This document shows, one piece after another, positions 1-9,786 of a stretch of 64,000 nucleotides of DNA. The stretch is from Syncephalis plumigaleata (Eukaryota > Zoopagomycota > Zoopagomycetes > Zoopagales > Piptocephalidaceae): positions 124,001-188,000 of the forward strand of contig JAIXMF010000014.1 of NCBI GenBank assembly GCA_025201365.1, written 5' to 3'. The translations under genes and the position numbers were made by a program. Within the stretch, counting starts at the first letter, position 1; every line of letters starts with the position of its first letter. The notes below the pieces were generated by a model. It was not told the origin of the DNA. It ran no database searches and saw nothing but the letters and a program-made list of their open reading frames with translations.

Positions 1-2475
1 GTACTTCAAAGCGAGAGCTCACCGCTACTTGATCGCTACCACGTGTGACCACCTAGCATGTTCAATCAGCGTTATTAGGCAAGAGTAATCAATTGTCGTG
101 TCAAGATAAATACCATAGGAAGGAAACAATTACGCGTTAATGTCATCGAGTAGCTTTCCTGTACCACTGCATGGAATTGCAACATACGCGGGTACATGTC
201 CAATGGCGACAATGTACCAGAAGTGATGACAACAGAGCGGAATCGTTGGAATATCGGTTTAATAGCAATGGAGGCATCTAAGCAACTGCATTCAATGGGT
301 GGTGGTAAGAATAAGTGTGCATGTAAGTATCTAATAACTACTTACACCAAGTGGAATACAGGATTGGGAATCTCGCTCTTTTCCGATTCAAATGGTTCAA
401 GAATTAGCTGGAATCCTAACGATAATAATAATAGCTCGATTAATTAATCTAGTATACATATCAATAGAATCAATGATACCTTTCTCATAAGTGGCGACCA
501 AAGTAGCAAATTGAGTCACTTGAGTCAGTGCCGATAACTCCTCCATATGCGTTAGTTCCAGTGTGCGTACTAATGATACTAGTCGTTCAGCGCAAAATCT
601 ATTGATAGACATTAACTACTATACGTATAATAATGATGATAATGTCGATAACATTACCGTAATGGTTTCCGTTCAATGTAGGTGATCTCTTTAACGTGTT
701 GTAGAAACGATGTAGGTGTCTCGGATATTACATTCATAACACGCATACGAGTCTAATTAGTCGAATAATCACATCAGTATAATATATATCCTATTTGCTT
801 ATTCATCCTACTACCTTGAGATATTCCACGAATCGACGTAGGAATGCTACGAAATGCTCGGCACGTCTGATATTCCCGGGAACAACTTCCTGAAGAATGT
901 CATCCGGTAATACTGGTATAGACGGTATTAGCATTGCAGTCATTAGTTAAACAATTGTCTTACCTGGATTAGCCATAATAAGACCTTCATCGCGTGCTTG
1001 TCCCGCTTCAACCAATCCTATATCGTTGCATATCATTAGTAATGGCATAATTGTATCGTAAATGCAAATTGCAATCATTTGGTAGCATACCTTCAACTAA
1101 GCGACTATATTCATTCTTCAATTTATCCGAATCCGTTTTCTTGATCCTGTCATTCAATGAGTAAACCATTTAGGCACAATCACTAAAGACTTACTCTTCA
1201 ATGCGTTCTGTTAATGAGGTGACACTACGTGCGGCAGCTTCCAAGGTAGGACGGTACAAATCAATACTCATAGATTCGATGCATACATTGTCTACATGGT
1301 TAGATGTGTATGTATATATGGGTGTCATTATTAGTCATTCGACAATAGTATTATAATGATGCTAAACCATTTACCAATATTATGTGCTTCATCGAATACA
1401 ACAATACAGTCTTTGGAAAGCTCTCTTGACACCAACTCGGCAATCTTAGGATCCAGTAGATAATGATAGCTGTAGATGATGACGTTGGCAAACGATATCT
1501 ATCAAATCAACACTTTAATACCAATACCATTTAATCTCTTTGATTTAGCAAATTACCATCCTACGGGATAAAAAGTAAGGACAATATCCTTGCTGCTTTC
1601 CATAAGTCTTCAATTCATCCAATGTATAGATGCCGGGTGGCATTAATGATGTTTTATTGGCGGATTCCAAGCTCTAATGAAGCATGTGTATTAGTATTAA
1701 TCTTATCAACGCTAGTATTTATCATGCTCTCTACCTCGTAGAAACCGCATAGATCTACTTGGCCACCATCACCCTCTTGTGATGCTTTCTTTGCTCGTTC
1801 TCTCACCCAAGGTGCGGTTAAGTCACGACATCGTGCATCAACTACCTTGCCCTTCTTTTCTTTGCTAACCTGTACGTGTAAGGTGTATTAATGACATGCA
1901 TATCCAGCTATCTATATAAATACCGTCGGGTGAATACAAAGATTTCTACGTGATGTTAATCCAATACCAATAAATTGCTCTTCATCTTCAGTGGTCGTGT
2001 ATTGGCGTCGATAAGCCATTAAGCGATTCAGTTCGGCCAGCGCCTTTTCAATTTCCGGAACTGTACGCGAGCAATAGATTAGCTTACGAGCATCCTTATT
2101 ATGCTAATGGTTGTATATTAGATTACAGCAGTTATCCGTAACTAATCATAATAGTAGACTTACCTGCAAGTAAGACACAATAAGCGATAGCAACGATACT
2201 GTCTTGCCAGTACCTGAAGGCATCTCCAGTACACAGTGTCCCTGTATGACAAGTGGTGTAATTTGCGTAAGATTAGCAATATATTCACGAATATTGTTTC
2301 CGTTACAAGCTACTTGCCTTTGCATCGAGTGCTCGCTTCAAATCATTCATATACGCGAACTGCTCGGGATAAATGTAATCATAGGGAAATAGGACAGGCA
2401 ATCCATCTAGCTCGAACCTACATTTGTTGGTTACTCATTGCTGTACACGCTAGTCTAGCTAACCACCTACTTCAT
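1..2475 (-). CDS. RAD3: Rad3/XPD (ERCC2) DNA helicase of TFIIH, 3' end cut by window edge
   Basis: ATP-dependent 5'-3' DNA helicase of the XPD/Rad3 family, a subunit of TFIIH acting in nucleotide excision repair and transcription initiation. Reading the minus strand from an ATG at 2475, the exons give [21 protein letters not shown], then [14 protein letters not shown] (Walker A), [14 protein letters not shown], the iron-sulfur region start SRRNLCIHP, the DEAH box ([11 protein letters not shown], near 1390-1420), [15 protein letters not shown] (397-612) and [17 protein letters not shown] near 200-270. The first exon is only ATGAA (2475-2471); intron 2470-2418; the next intron (2317-2242) is GC-AG. 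About ten short introns in all. Helicase motifs IV-VI lie beyond position 1. Family assignment is firm; the ATG choice restores the usual MKF...DGLPV N-terminus. Confidence 0.93.
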
Positions 2476-3411
2476 TGTAGAATAGCAATAAACTGAAAGG
2501 CAATATGAAAGGAAGAAGCGAATGAACGAACGACACAGTGGTCACGTATGCTTGGTGAAATCTCGGTCAGAGAAAGAATAAAAAGCAAGTTAGTTCAAAC
2601 CAGCTTGAACTAATCATCAAATGTGGATTATAATTGTTTCTGTAATGCGATAGCATCATTTTATATCATTAGATATAGAAAACAAACTTTATTATAATGA
2701 GTAGTATGAATAAAACTAATTAAGCTTGCATGGAGAAATAAATGAAATCGTAAATAAGTTAAAAGCATCCCGGCAATTATGTGGTCATTGTGAAGTCGGG
2801 CATCTTCGTGTATTATTATTATTATTGTTGTTGAATATTAGCTGATAGACATTTAGAATGGAAGTTAGTACATATTGTCTGTATGTTATCTCCTGTATTA
2901 GCAATGAATAGAAATGTCAACTTACCGAATAGAATGGGCATAGTATGTAGTCAATATCATTGACATTTGAATCAGTATTTGTACATGATGATTCATTCGT
3001 TGTTCGTAGATTGCTTCTAAAACAGAATGGATTACATATTTATTCAATAAATAGCTAGATGATCGAATGAATCAGCTGGTATTTGATGTTTACGCAATGG
3101 AATTATGGATTAATAGACCATATGAACTTGTATCGATGTATTATTGACCTGTATATTGATGCATACTTGTATTGTTTGTATTGCTTTCGTTGAAACGTGT
3201 TAGTTTACGTACAGTTTTATTAATCAAGAGTATCGGACATGTAGTGTATATCATATTGATACTAATGCAAGAGTAGAAGCAGAGTGCAGTAGACTACTGC
3301 AAACAACATGAACAAAATAGAAATGGACAAAGAATAAGCCACTACAGATAAAGATAGAGCAGTTAGCTGTATTCAATGAGCATTGTAAATCGTGTATTTA
3401 TTAAATAAATT
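2476..3411. other. Intergenic region upstream of RAD3
   Basis: AT-rich sequence with no credible coding exon on either strand. It should contain the RAD3 promoter just above 2475. I see no TIR, tRNA or strong simple repeat here apart from a short TTA/TTG run near 2810-2832. Confidence 0.5.
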
Positions 3412-3527
3412 ATGATGATAATGCTTACGGTAAATTGCATTGGAGTAGCAACGAGTGAACAAATAGAATACACGATAAACAATGTAATAAAAAAGCAGTA
3501 ACTAGTAGAGTGACTGACTTGTCACGA

Positions 3528-4885
3528 ATGAGCAAGGAAAGAACAAGGAAGGGTGCACGAACACGTATGCCAGTTTATTGGAAGAAGCAGCGTATGCTTG
3601 TAGGTCAATAGAGTATGTAAACAGCAGTAAACAAATAAAAATACAAATAAAAGCATGACGTAAGGGTGGCATACAAACAGATGACGGAAAAGAGTGGTAA
3701 AAGTAAAAGGTACATATTACAACGCGAGCAGTAAATGCTTACGCATTGATAAATAAGCAGGACAGTGATGGAAAACAAAAGACTATAACGAACAATAAAC
3801 AAGGCTTATTGGTATAGTAATAATAACGACAAGTGAGCATGTAGACAGTTTAGAGGAAGAGAAAGAGATAAATAAAAGTCATAGAGATAGTATGACAGAA
3901 TAGCTGCTATTGGGAATGTGTATGTTAAAGTGAAAGAGGAAGTAAGTGGAATATGAATGACACGAAGAAGACGCGTATTACTGAGAAAGTAAAAGAACTA
4001 GCTAGCATATAGTTAAGAGGAAGTAGGTGTGTGTTGTTTACTGACAAGTGGAATGTAGTTGGCACAAAGAAGGCGCTTATTGTTTAGTAATAAGAGGAAT
4101 GAGATTAGCACGAATAAGACAGTATGTGAAAGAAGTAAATGACAAGTGGAACGTAGTCAATACTAAGAATATGTGTATTGTTTAATGACAAAGGGAATGT
4201 AGTTAAAAGAAAGAAGACAACATTGGTAAAGAAGGAAAAGTAGCAACAATGAAATGAATACTTGGAAATGGATTAGTACATCATTAACGTCGTTAGACAC
4301 AAATAACAAACATGTCGATTAGTATTAGTGCTTATTGATTGCTAGTAATAAATGAATAAACAAAATATATACTTATTATTGAGCATCATTGAATGGTTCT
4401 AATTGAATAACAGTGCGGTGCTTTGTGTATTTGTCTCATACGTATAGACTACTACAATAAAGATATCGCTGCAACGATGTCAACATAATGGCACGATGTG
4501 TTAGTTGGCGTGTAGATTAGCAATACCAGTATATCGTCTTATAGTCCTACAAACTACAAGCATTCACATATAAAAATGAAACTATACAAGCAGCTAGTAA
4601 GCTAGAACGTTTGCCCTTTACTGCTTTTATTTCGAAGCGTATTGGCTACAACTTATCTTACCTGCTTTAGTTTTATTGAAAGATCCAAATACTATCAAGG
4701 TCAAGTTCGAAGAGAGTAAGAGGCGTGCTTGTAATACTAGGGCGGAGCGCAGCTTTGCGTCAGCCACTGGTGTTACTTTAGAGCACAGCCAGAACGATAA
4801 TGAAGAATGGGAGGGACATCTAATGCTTTATTTTTACTTAGTATGGGGGGGAGGGGAAACTACTAGCTGTAGGCACCAATAATGT
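3528..4885 (+). repeat. Left arm of 1.36 kb inverted repeat
   Basis: Pairs with 6517-7874 in reverse complement; paired positions sum to 11402 along the whole arm, so there are no indels. Every stretch I compared between 3567 and 4885 was identical. Two or three mismatches appear at the outer edge (about 3541-3560) and identity is lost outside 3528. At the inner edge the match stops sharply after 4885 (mate 6517). Confidence 0.9.
3946..4235 (+). repeat. Degenerate tandem repeats, about 46-51 bp per unit
   Basis: A core resembling AGTGGAATGTAGTTGGCAC followed by AAGAAGAC and TATTGTTTA recurs at about 3946, 4047, 4094, 4145 and 4191. The mirrored copy lies in the right arm (about 7165-7456), and a diverged version is at 60652-60880 upstream of the Fanzor gene. 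Period and consensus were judged by eye. Confidence 0.55.
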
Positions 4886-5212
4886 GCTAGTTAAACTATA
4901 AGACGTGAAGGCAAATCGCAAACTAATGACTTATAGAGAACGAAATTACAAGTTATGTTAATTAGAACGAGGCACCTTGTATTATTTTATTGCCAAAAAC
5001 CAAACATGAATTTACATTTCAGTGCAGTGAATATCAAAACTTGAATAAAATGTTCATTTGTAAGATGTTCAATCGAACGATATGACAAATATACCAGAGT
5101 AGCTGGTCTAATTTGTAAGTTTCATTTACAAATATCGTAGTACATATTTTGAGCTGAATATATATGTAAAAAAGAAATCAGCAAGAATAAGCTATACATT
5201 GCTGGAGCTAGA

Positions 5213-6319
5213 CTAAGTGGTCTTATCAGAATTACTCGACACACGCTGTACTAGTGCACGTAGACGTCCATGAGTACGTGTATGCTCGTAAACGGCAACG
5301 GGCCAACCACCTTCTGGTCCATCGCTTTCATTCAAATTGTACTCGTCGTTAAGACGGACAATCTGCGCTCCTAGACTTGATCCTAGTTTAATTTGCATGC
5401 CACGTCCCACGGGTGCATCGGCAATGAGCACCTCCTGATTGAATGAGCTTTGTAGAATGGAAGAGATGTGATACTTTGGCTCATCACGTAGTGCACCCAT
5501 AATTCGACTAAGCGAGAAACTATTCGATCGTTTCACCGCACTACTACTGCTACTACCTTCACCATGCGGTGGTCCTGGATAAACACGTATTTTCTCGCGC
5601 TGCTCATAACCGCGACGATAGGGCGGTTTAATGTAGGCACGTACCACCTCGAAATTCGTCCAATCCGTATTTCTACCAATCTCCCAAGCGATTTCTCGAG
5701 TTGAATAAAAGTAAAATCCCGTGCCTAATTCCTCGTAGAAATCGTATGTGTCAATGCCGGTAGAATCGCGTGGTACCGGTCGATAGCCGAGAAAAATGTC
5801 TACTTCCGGATCAATAGAACGATTTGGATCCTCGGGGTCTACCGGTAGGGTTTGTGCTAGTGCACGCGCTTGCTGTATGTTTCCTTCCGCTTGCATAAGA
5901 CGAATAATCAATCGAACATCGTCCAGCGCTAAGCCACCCGGTACCGTACTACCAGATAATGGCGCGGAAAGCGGTGCTGGTGAAGACAACGAGCCACCCG
6001 GTAATGCAATACGTTGAGGTCGTGGCGGTAGTGAAGGGGGTGTTAAAGGCGCCGTAACCGTTGAAGTACCGCTACTTGGACCATTGACTGGACTTCGACC
6101 TCGTGGTGGTTTAGGTGGTGGCGGTGTAGTCAATTGATGGTTCTCGGTTATCGCAACCGTTGACGAGAATAGAGGAGCACTATGCGGTGGACGTATCTCG
6201 CCCTCACGTAACGGTACCGCTAATGGAATGGAAGACTCATGTTCGTCGTCGGAATCCAATAGTCTCGAATAGTCTTCGATATTGTCGTTAGAGATGATAG
6301 AGTCGCGTACTATAGTCAT
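5213..6319 (-). CDS. Unrecognised protein with proline-rich N-terminal half, lying between inverted-repeat arms
   Basis: Single-exon gene of about 368 residues from the ATG at 6319; an upstream in-frame TTG is not a likely start. I do not recognise the family. The N-terminal half is disordered and rich in Pro/Ser, with SH3-ligand-like stretches (TPPPPKPPRGRSP and PPSLPPRPQR). A short helical stretch follows (DVRLIIRLMQAEGNIQQARALAQ). The C-terminal half looks folded: DIFLGYRPVPRDS, YDFYEELGTGFYFYSTREIAWEIG, WTNFEVVRAYIKPPYRRGYE, then YHISSILQSSFNQEVLIADAP. No signal peptide or membrane segment. The codon choice looks like that of neighbouring genes, so it may be an ordinary host gene caught between two repeat copies rather than element cargo. 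Confidence 0.75.
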   Translation of the reverse strand: MTIVRDSIISNDNIEDYSRLLDSDDEHESSIPLAVPLREGEIRPPHSAPLFSSTVAITENHQLTTPPPPKPPRGRSPVNGPSSGTSTVTAPLTPPSLPPRPQRIALPGGSLSSPAPLSAPLSGSTVPGGLALDDVRLIIRLMQAEGNIQQARALAQTLPVDPEDPNRSIDPEVDIFLGYRPVPRDSTGIDTYDFYEELGTGFYFYSTREIAWEIGRNTDWTNFEVVRAYIKPPYRRGYEQREKIRVYPGPPHGEGSSSSSAVKRSNSFSLSRIMGALRDEPKYHISSILQSSFNQEVLIADAPVGRGMQIKLGSSLGAQIVRLNDEYNLNESDGPEGGWPVAVYEHTRTHGRLRALVQRVSSNSDKTT

Positions 6320-6484
6320 AGTTGACGAAGGAGTACAAAGCAAGAAGTCAACGCAAGTTGTATGTTTGTAAAGTTAAGGAAAATATAAGAAGCGATAGCT
6401 GGTTGGGAAAGTATGAGGCTGTGACATAGTGTTACATTCTCCACTTGATGCCAATATATTTACATGTTTGTAATTAGCGTGTTT

Positions 6485-7874
6485 CAAAACAATTATATCC
6501 ATTTAAAACTATTGCTACATTATTGGTGCCTACAGCTAGTAGTTTCCCCTCCCCCCCATACTAAGTAAAAATAAAGCATTAGATGTCCCTCCCATTCTTC
6601 ATTATCGTTCTGGCTGTGCTCTAAAGTAACACCAGTGGCTGACGCAAAGCTGCGCTCCGCCCTAGTATTACAAGCACGCCTCTTACTCTCTTCGAACTTG
6701 ACCTTGATAGTATTTGGATCTTTCAATAAAACTAAAGCAGGTAAGATAAGTTGTAGCCAATACGCTTCGAAATAAAAGCAGTAAAGGGCAAACGTTCTAG
6801 CTTACTAGCTGCTTGTATAGTTTCATTTTTATATGTGAATGCTTGTAGTTTGTAGGACTATAAGACGATATACTGGTATTGCTAATCTACACGCCAACTA
6901 ACACATCGTGCCATTATGTTGACATCGTTGCAGCGATATCTTTATTGTAGTAGTCTATACGTATGAGACAAATACACAAAGCACCGCACTGTTATTCAAT
7001 TAGAACCATTCAATGATGCTCAATAATAAGTATATATTTTGTTTATTCATTTATTACTAGCAATCAATAAGCACTAATACTAATCGACATGTTTGTTATT
7101 TGTGTCTAACGACGTTAATGATGTACTAATCCATTTCCAAGTATTCATTTCATTGTTGCTACTTTTCCTTCTTTACCAATGTTGTCTTCTTTCTTTTAAC
7201 TACATTCCCTTTGTCATTAAACAATACACATATTCTTAGTATTGACTACGTTCCACTTGTCATTTACTTCTTTCACATACTGTCTTATTCGTGCTAATCT
7301 CATTCCTCTTATTACTAAACAATAAGCGCCTTCTTTGTGCCAACTACATTCCACTTGTCAGTAAACAACACACACCTACTTCCTCTTAACTATATGCTAG
7401 CTAGTTCTTTTACTTTCTCAGTAATACGCGTCTTCTTCGTGTCATTCATATTCCACTTACTTCCTCTTTCACTTTAACATACACATTCCCAATAGCAGCT
7501 ATTCTGTCATACTATCTCTATGACTTTTATTTATCTCTTTCTCTTCCTCTAAACTGTCTACATGCTCACTTGTCGTTATTATTACTATACCAATAAGCCT
7601 TGTTTATTGTTCGTTATAGTCTTTTGTTTTCCATCACTGTCCTGCTTATTTATCAATGCGTAAGCATTTACTGCTCGCGTTGTAATATGTACCTTTTACT
7701 TTTACCACTCTTTTCCGTCATCTGTTTGTATGCCACCCTTACGTCATGCTTTTATTTGTATTTTTATTTGTTTACTGCTGTTTACATACTCTATTGACCT
7801 ACAAGCATACGCTGCTTCTTCCAATAAACTGGCATACGTGTTCATGCACCCTTTCTTGTTCATTCCTTGCTCGT
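6485..7874 (-). mobile_element. Repeat element copy containing the right arm of the inverted repeat
   Basis: Reverse-complement partner of the element at 3412-4978. The inverted-repeat arm is 6517-7874. Beyond its inner edge, 6485-6516 carries CAATTATATCC and AACTATTGCTACATT, which match the reverse complement of 14466-14496 and are missing from the left copy. The two copies therefore end differently, although their arms are identical. Confidence 0.6.
6517..7874 (-). repeat. Right arm of 1.36 kb inverted repeat
   Basis: Reverse complement of 3528-4885 with no indel. The gap between arms is 4886-6516 and holds one gene (5213-6319). Confidence 0.9.
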
Positions 7875-8920
7875 TTTCTCGTTATCACGTAGCAATGCTC
7901 GTTAACACATACACTCGTCTATTGCTTTTTATTCTTTTATTCGTTCTCTGACCACACATACACCACTACAACTCATGCTTTTCCTCTTACTCCACCTTCG
8001 TTTACAGTCATATACAGGCTACACTTAGCTGCAAGCGTATACTACTTGTCTTTGTGTTGTTCTCGATCGGTCGTCTTATTCCCGTCTAGTCTGCTGCTTT
8101 GCCACTGACTACTTGTCGAATATATTGATTGTATGTCGCGTACTCGTATTTGTATTGTTACTCGTCGGTAGCCTCACTCCAATCTGTATACTCTGTCATA
8201 AGCACACTTTGCTCTTCACGCTGTGTAGTAATTGGTTCTTTATTTGTTGTCGATCAACGTGGCATATACTCCCACTAGGTCTTTCATACTGGTCGATCCT
8301 CTATTCAGTTCACTCTTTCTCACTCTCTTGTCTACTTGCTTGCGACACTCCCTTGCCCTCACTCGTGTATTTCTATTATTTCATGCCGTGTCCTTTATTC
8401 ACGACGTTTGCTTGCCGCGTTGTACCACTTTATTCGCGTTGACTTGCTGCTCTTTGCTCGTAGTATATGGGACACGTACGCATACGTAACACTCGCGCTA
8501 TGCATTAGGTGCCACACTTGCTTGTCAGCATACAACGTCTCCACTTGCTGCTTTGCACTACTTACTCGTGATTTATAAATATATGCAAGTACGCGGTACT
8601 CGTGTTAATCACTAGCCAGCGCTGTTTGTTCATCCAATTGCGACATGTATACGTAACGAACACTACGCCTTCTACTCGTGTGTTGTGAAAGTACGCGTAC
8701 ATACATCATATCCGTGCTAACTACTACCGATTGCGTCGCTTAGCACTTTGTATTTGTAGTGTCACAGTCTGACATTGTATTGCATATTGTATATGTGCCG
8801 AGGAAACCTTATGTGATGGTTATAGCTTTATTTGCATAGTATATATCAATAGCTAATATGGCACTAATAGAGGGTAATGGCGGCATTTGTACATCCATTC
8901 ATTGATCATTAGCATGGTAT
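7875..8920. other. Pyrimidine-rich non-coding tract
   Basis: Strongly C/T-biased on the plus strand with recurring CTCGT and TACTCGT words. The open frames here (for example 8113-8442 plus) are Leu/Cys/Ser-rich low-complexity translations of this bias and are not genes. It may be a decayed continuation of the tandem-repeat part of the neighbouring element. A similar tract lies at 39340-40830. Confidence 0.5.
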
Positions 8921-9161
8921 TACATGGTTGTTCCAACCGATTAATACTGTTAGTCTTTAGCTTTTGTTCTTATTAATAGATAATCTTGCATCTTTGTTAA
9001 CACCATTATCGCATTGCTATTATTATTGAGTAGTTGCCATGGCTCTAGCAGTTGAGGATTATTGCTTCCACGTCTAAATACGTAGCTTTTATTATCATAA
9101 CTATTATTTATTAGTAAACCGCAAAAGGCTAGCTGCGCAAATTAGTTGGAAAAGAACTGTA
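8921..9161. mobile_element. Small TIR element (MITE-like), Fanzor-element family
   Basis: About 241 bp bounded by TA on both sides. Left end TACATGGTTGTTCCAACCGA; right end GCGCAAATTAGTTGG then AAAAGAACTGTA. The inner part shares TTGTTAACACCATTATCGCA and GGC(T/A)CTAGCAGTTGAGG with 29098-29185, and ATAACTATTATTTATT(A/C)GTAAA with 30140-30163. It therefore looks like an internal-deletion product of the 29048-30200 element type. It has no coding capacity. Confidence 0.75.
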
Positions 9162-9346
9162 TGTTGTTAACTAACATGTTTTTTACGGCGATCGAACTTT
9201 GATCACACACATATGTTACCCATCGCTTTCTCCGCAAACACAAATTGAGCGCAAAGAAGGATGATGTGAGAAGTATGCATGCTAGCACTAAGCTTTATTT
9301 AGTTTCGATATTCAATAAAGAGAACATGGAAAAGCAAATATATGTA
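9160..9346 (+). repeat. Dispersed repeat, inverted relative to 14487-14670
   Basis: About 185 bp matching the reverse complement of 14487-14670 with only a few differences; landmarks are GATCGAACTTTGATCACACA, CGCAAAGAAGGATGATGTGA and AATAAAGAGAACATGGAAAA. The pair brackets the subtilase and homoaconitase genes. Confidence 0.8.
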
Positions 9347-9786
9347 CCTTATCAGAATGTCGTCATAAGTATTCGAATAAACAGGTTGCCATTTCTCATA
9401 TCGACACGAGTAATCCTCGATTTATACTCTCCGCTCCCTTTTTATGACTCCTTACTCGTACAAACATAGTCAAATAGGCACGTTTACATGCTCTAACAGC
9501 ATAGCATCCTTGTGCTGTATTCCGCTTCCACCTAATAAAGCACATGGAAATACTAAACTAGATAAGTGCCATCTGCTATATCTGTATCACGATCAATGAT
9601 AGTCAACGTGCTACCCGAAAAGAAAAGTGTAAACTTTTTAAAAAATATCTATTTTCCTTGAACAAACAAATGCCGCAGCAAGTATAAATTGATGCAATTA
9701 GAAAAAAAAGGAACATTTATATTTTATTTTATATTATAGCGTTGCATTTCTTTTTCTTCATTGATAGACTTCATTATACGTGCACT
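9347..9786. promoter_or_regulatory. Upstream region of the subtilase gene
   Basis: About 440 bp with no gene. A TATA-like TATAAAT at 9682 lies about 100 bp before the favoured ATG at 9787. An A/T-rich stretch (9700-9740) ends in TATTATAG, which could also be a splice acceptor. Role inferred from position. Confidence 0.3.

Larger units (their letters stand above)
3412..4978 (+). mobile_element. Repeat element copy containing the left arm of a large inverted repeat; related to the 5' region of the Fanzor element
   Basis: From about 3412 the sequence matches 60114 onward, inside the Fanzor element, in the same orientation (shared tract starting TTATGATGATAATGCTTACGG, then on through 4290). 3528-4885 is the left arm of an inverted repeat with 6517-7874. 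Past the arm, 4937-4956 shares GAAATTACAAGTTATGT with 14669-14692, and a decayed end-like CTTGTA lies at 4973-4978. Open frames in it (3605-3802 minus, 4676-4882 plus) are low-complexity or unrecognised and I do not call them genes. No transposase is visible, so this is a non-autonomous or degraded copy. Confidence 0.6.

Noticed and set aside
3605-3802. 65-codon hydrophobic frame repeated at 7600-7797 and 60282-60485 as a possible small membrane protein
   Set aside because: It is a low-complexity translation of purine/pyrimidine-biased repeat DNA, differs in the third copy by changes spread evenly over codon positions, and has no plausible partner exon.
4676-4882. 68-codon frame (KDPNTIKVKFEESKRRACNT...) present in both inverted-repeat arms
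   Set aside because: It is not in the diverged third copy, starts at a TTG, and ends at the repeat edge. It may be a captured fragment, but nothing supports a gene.
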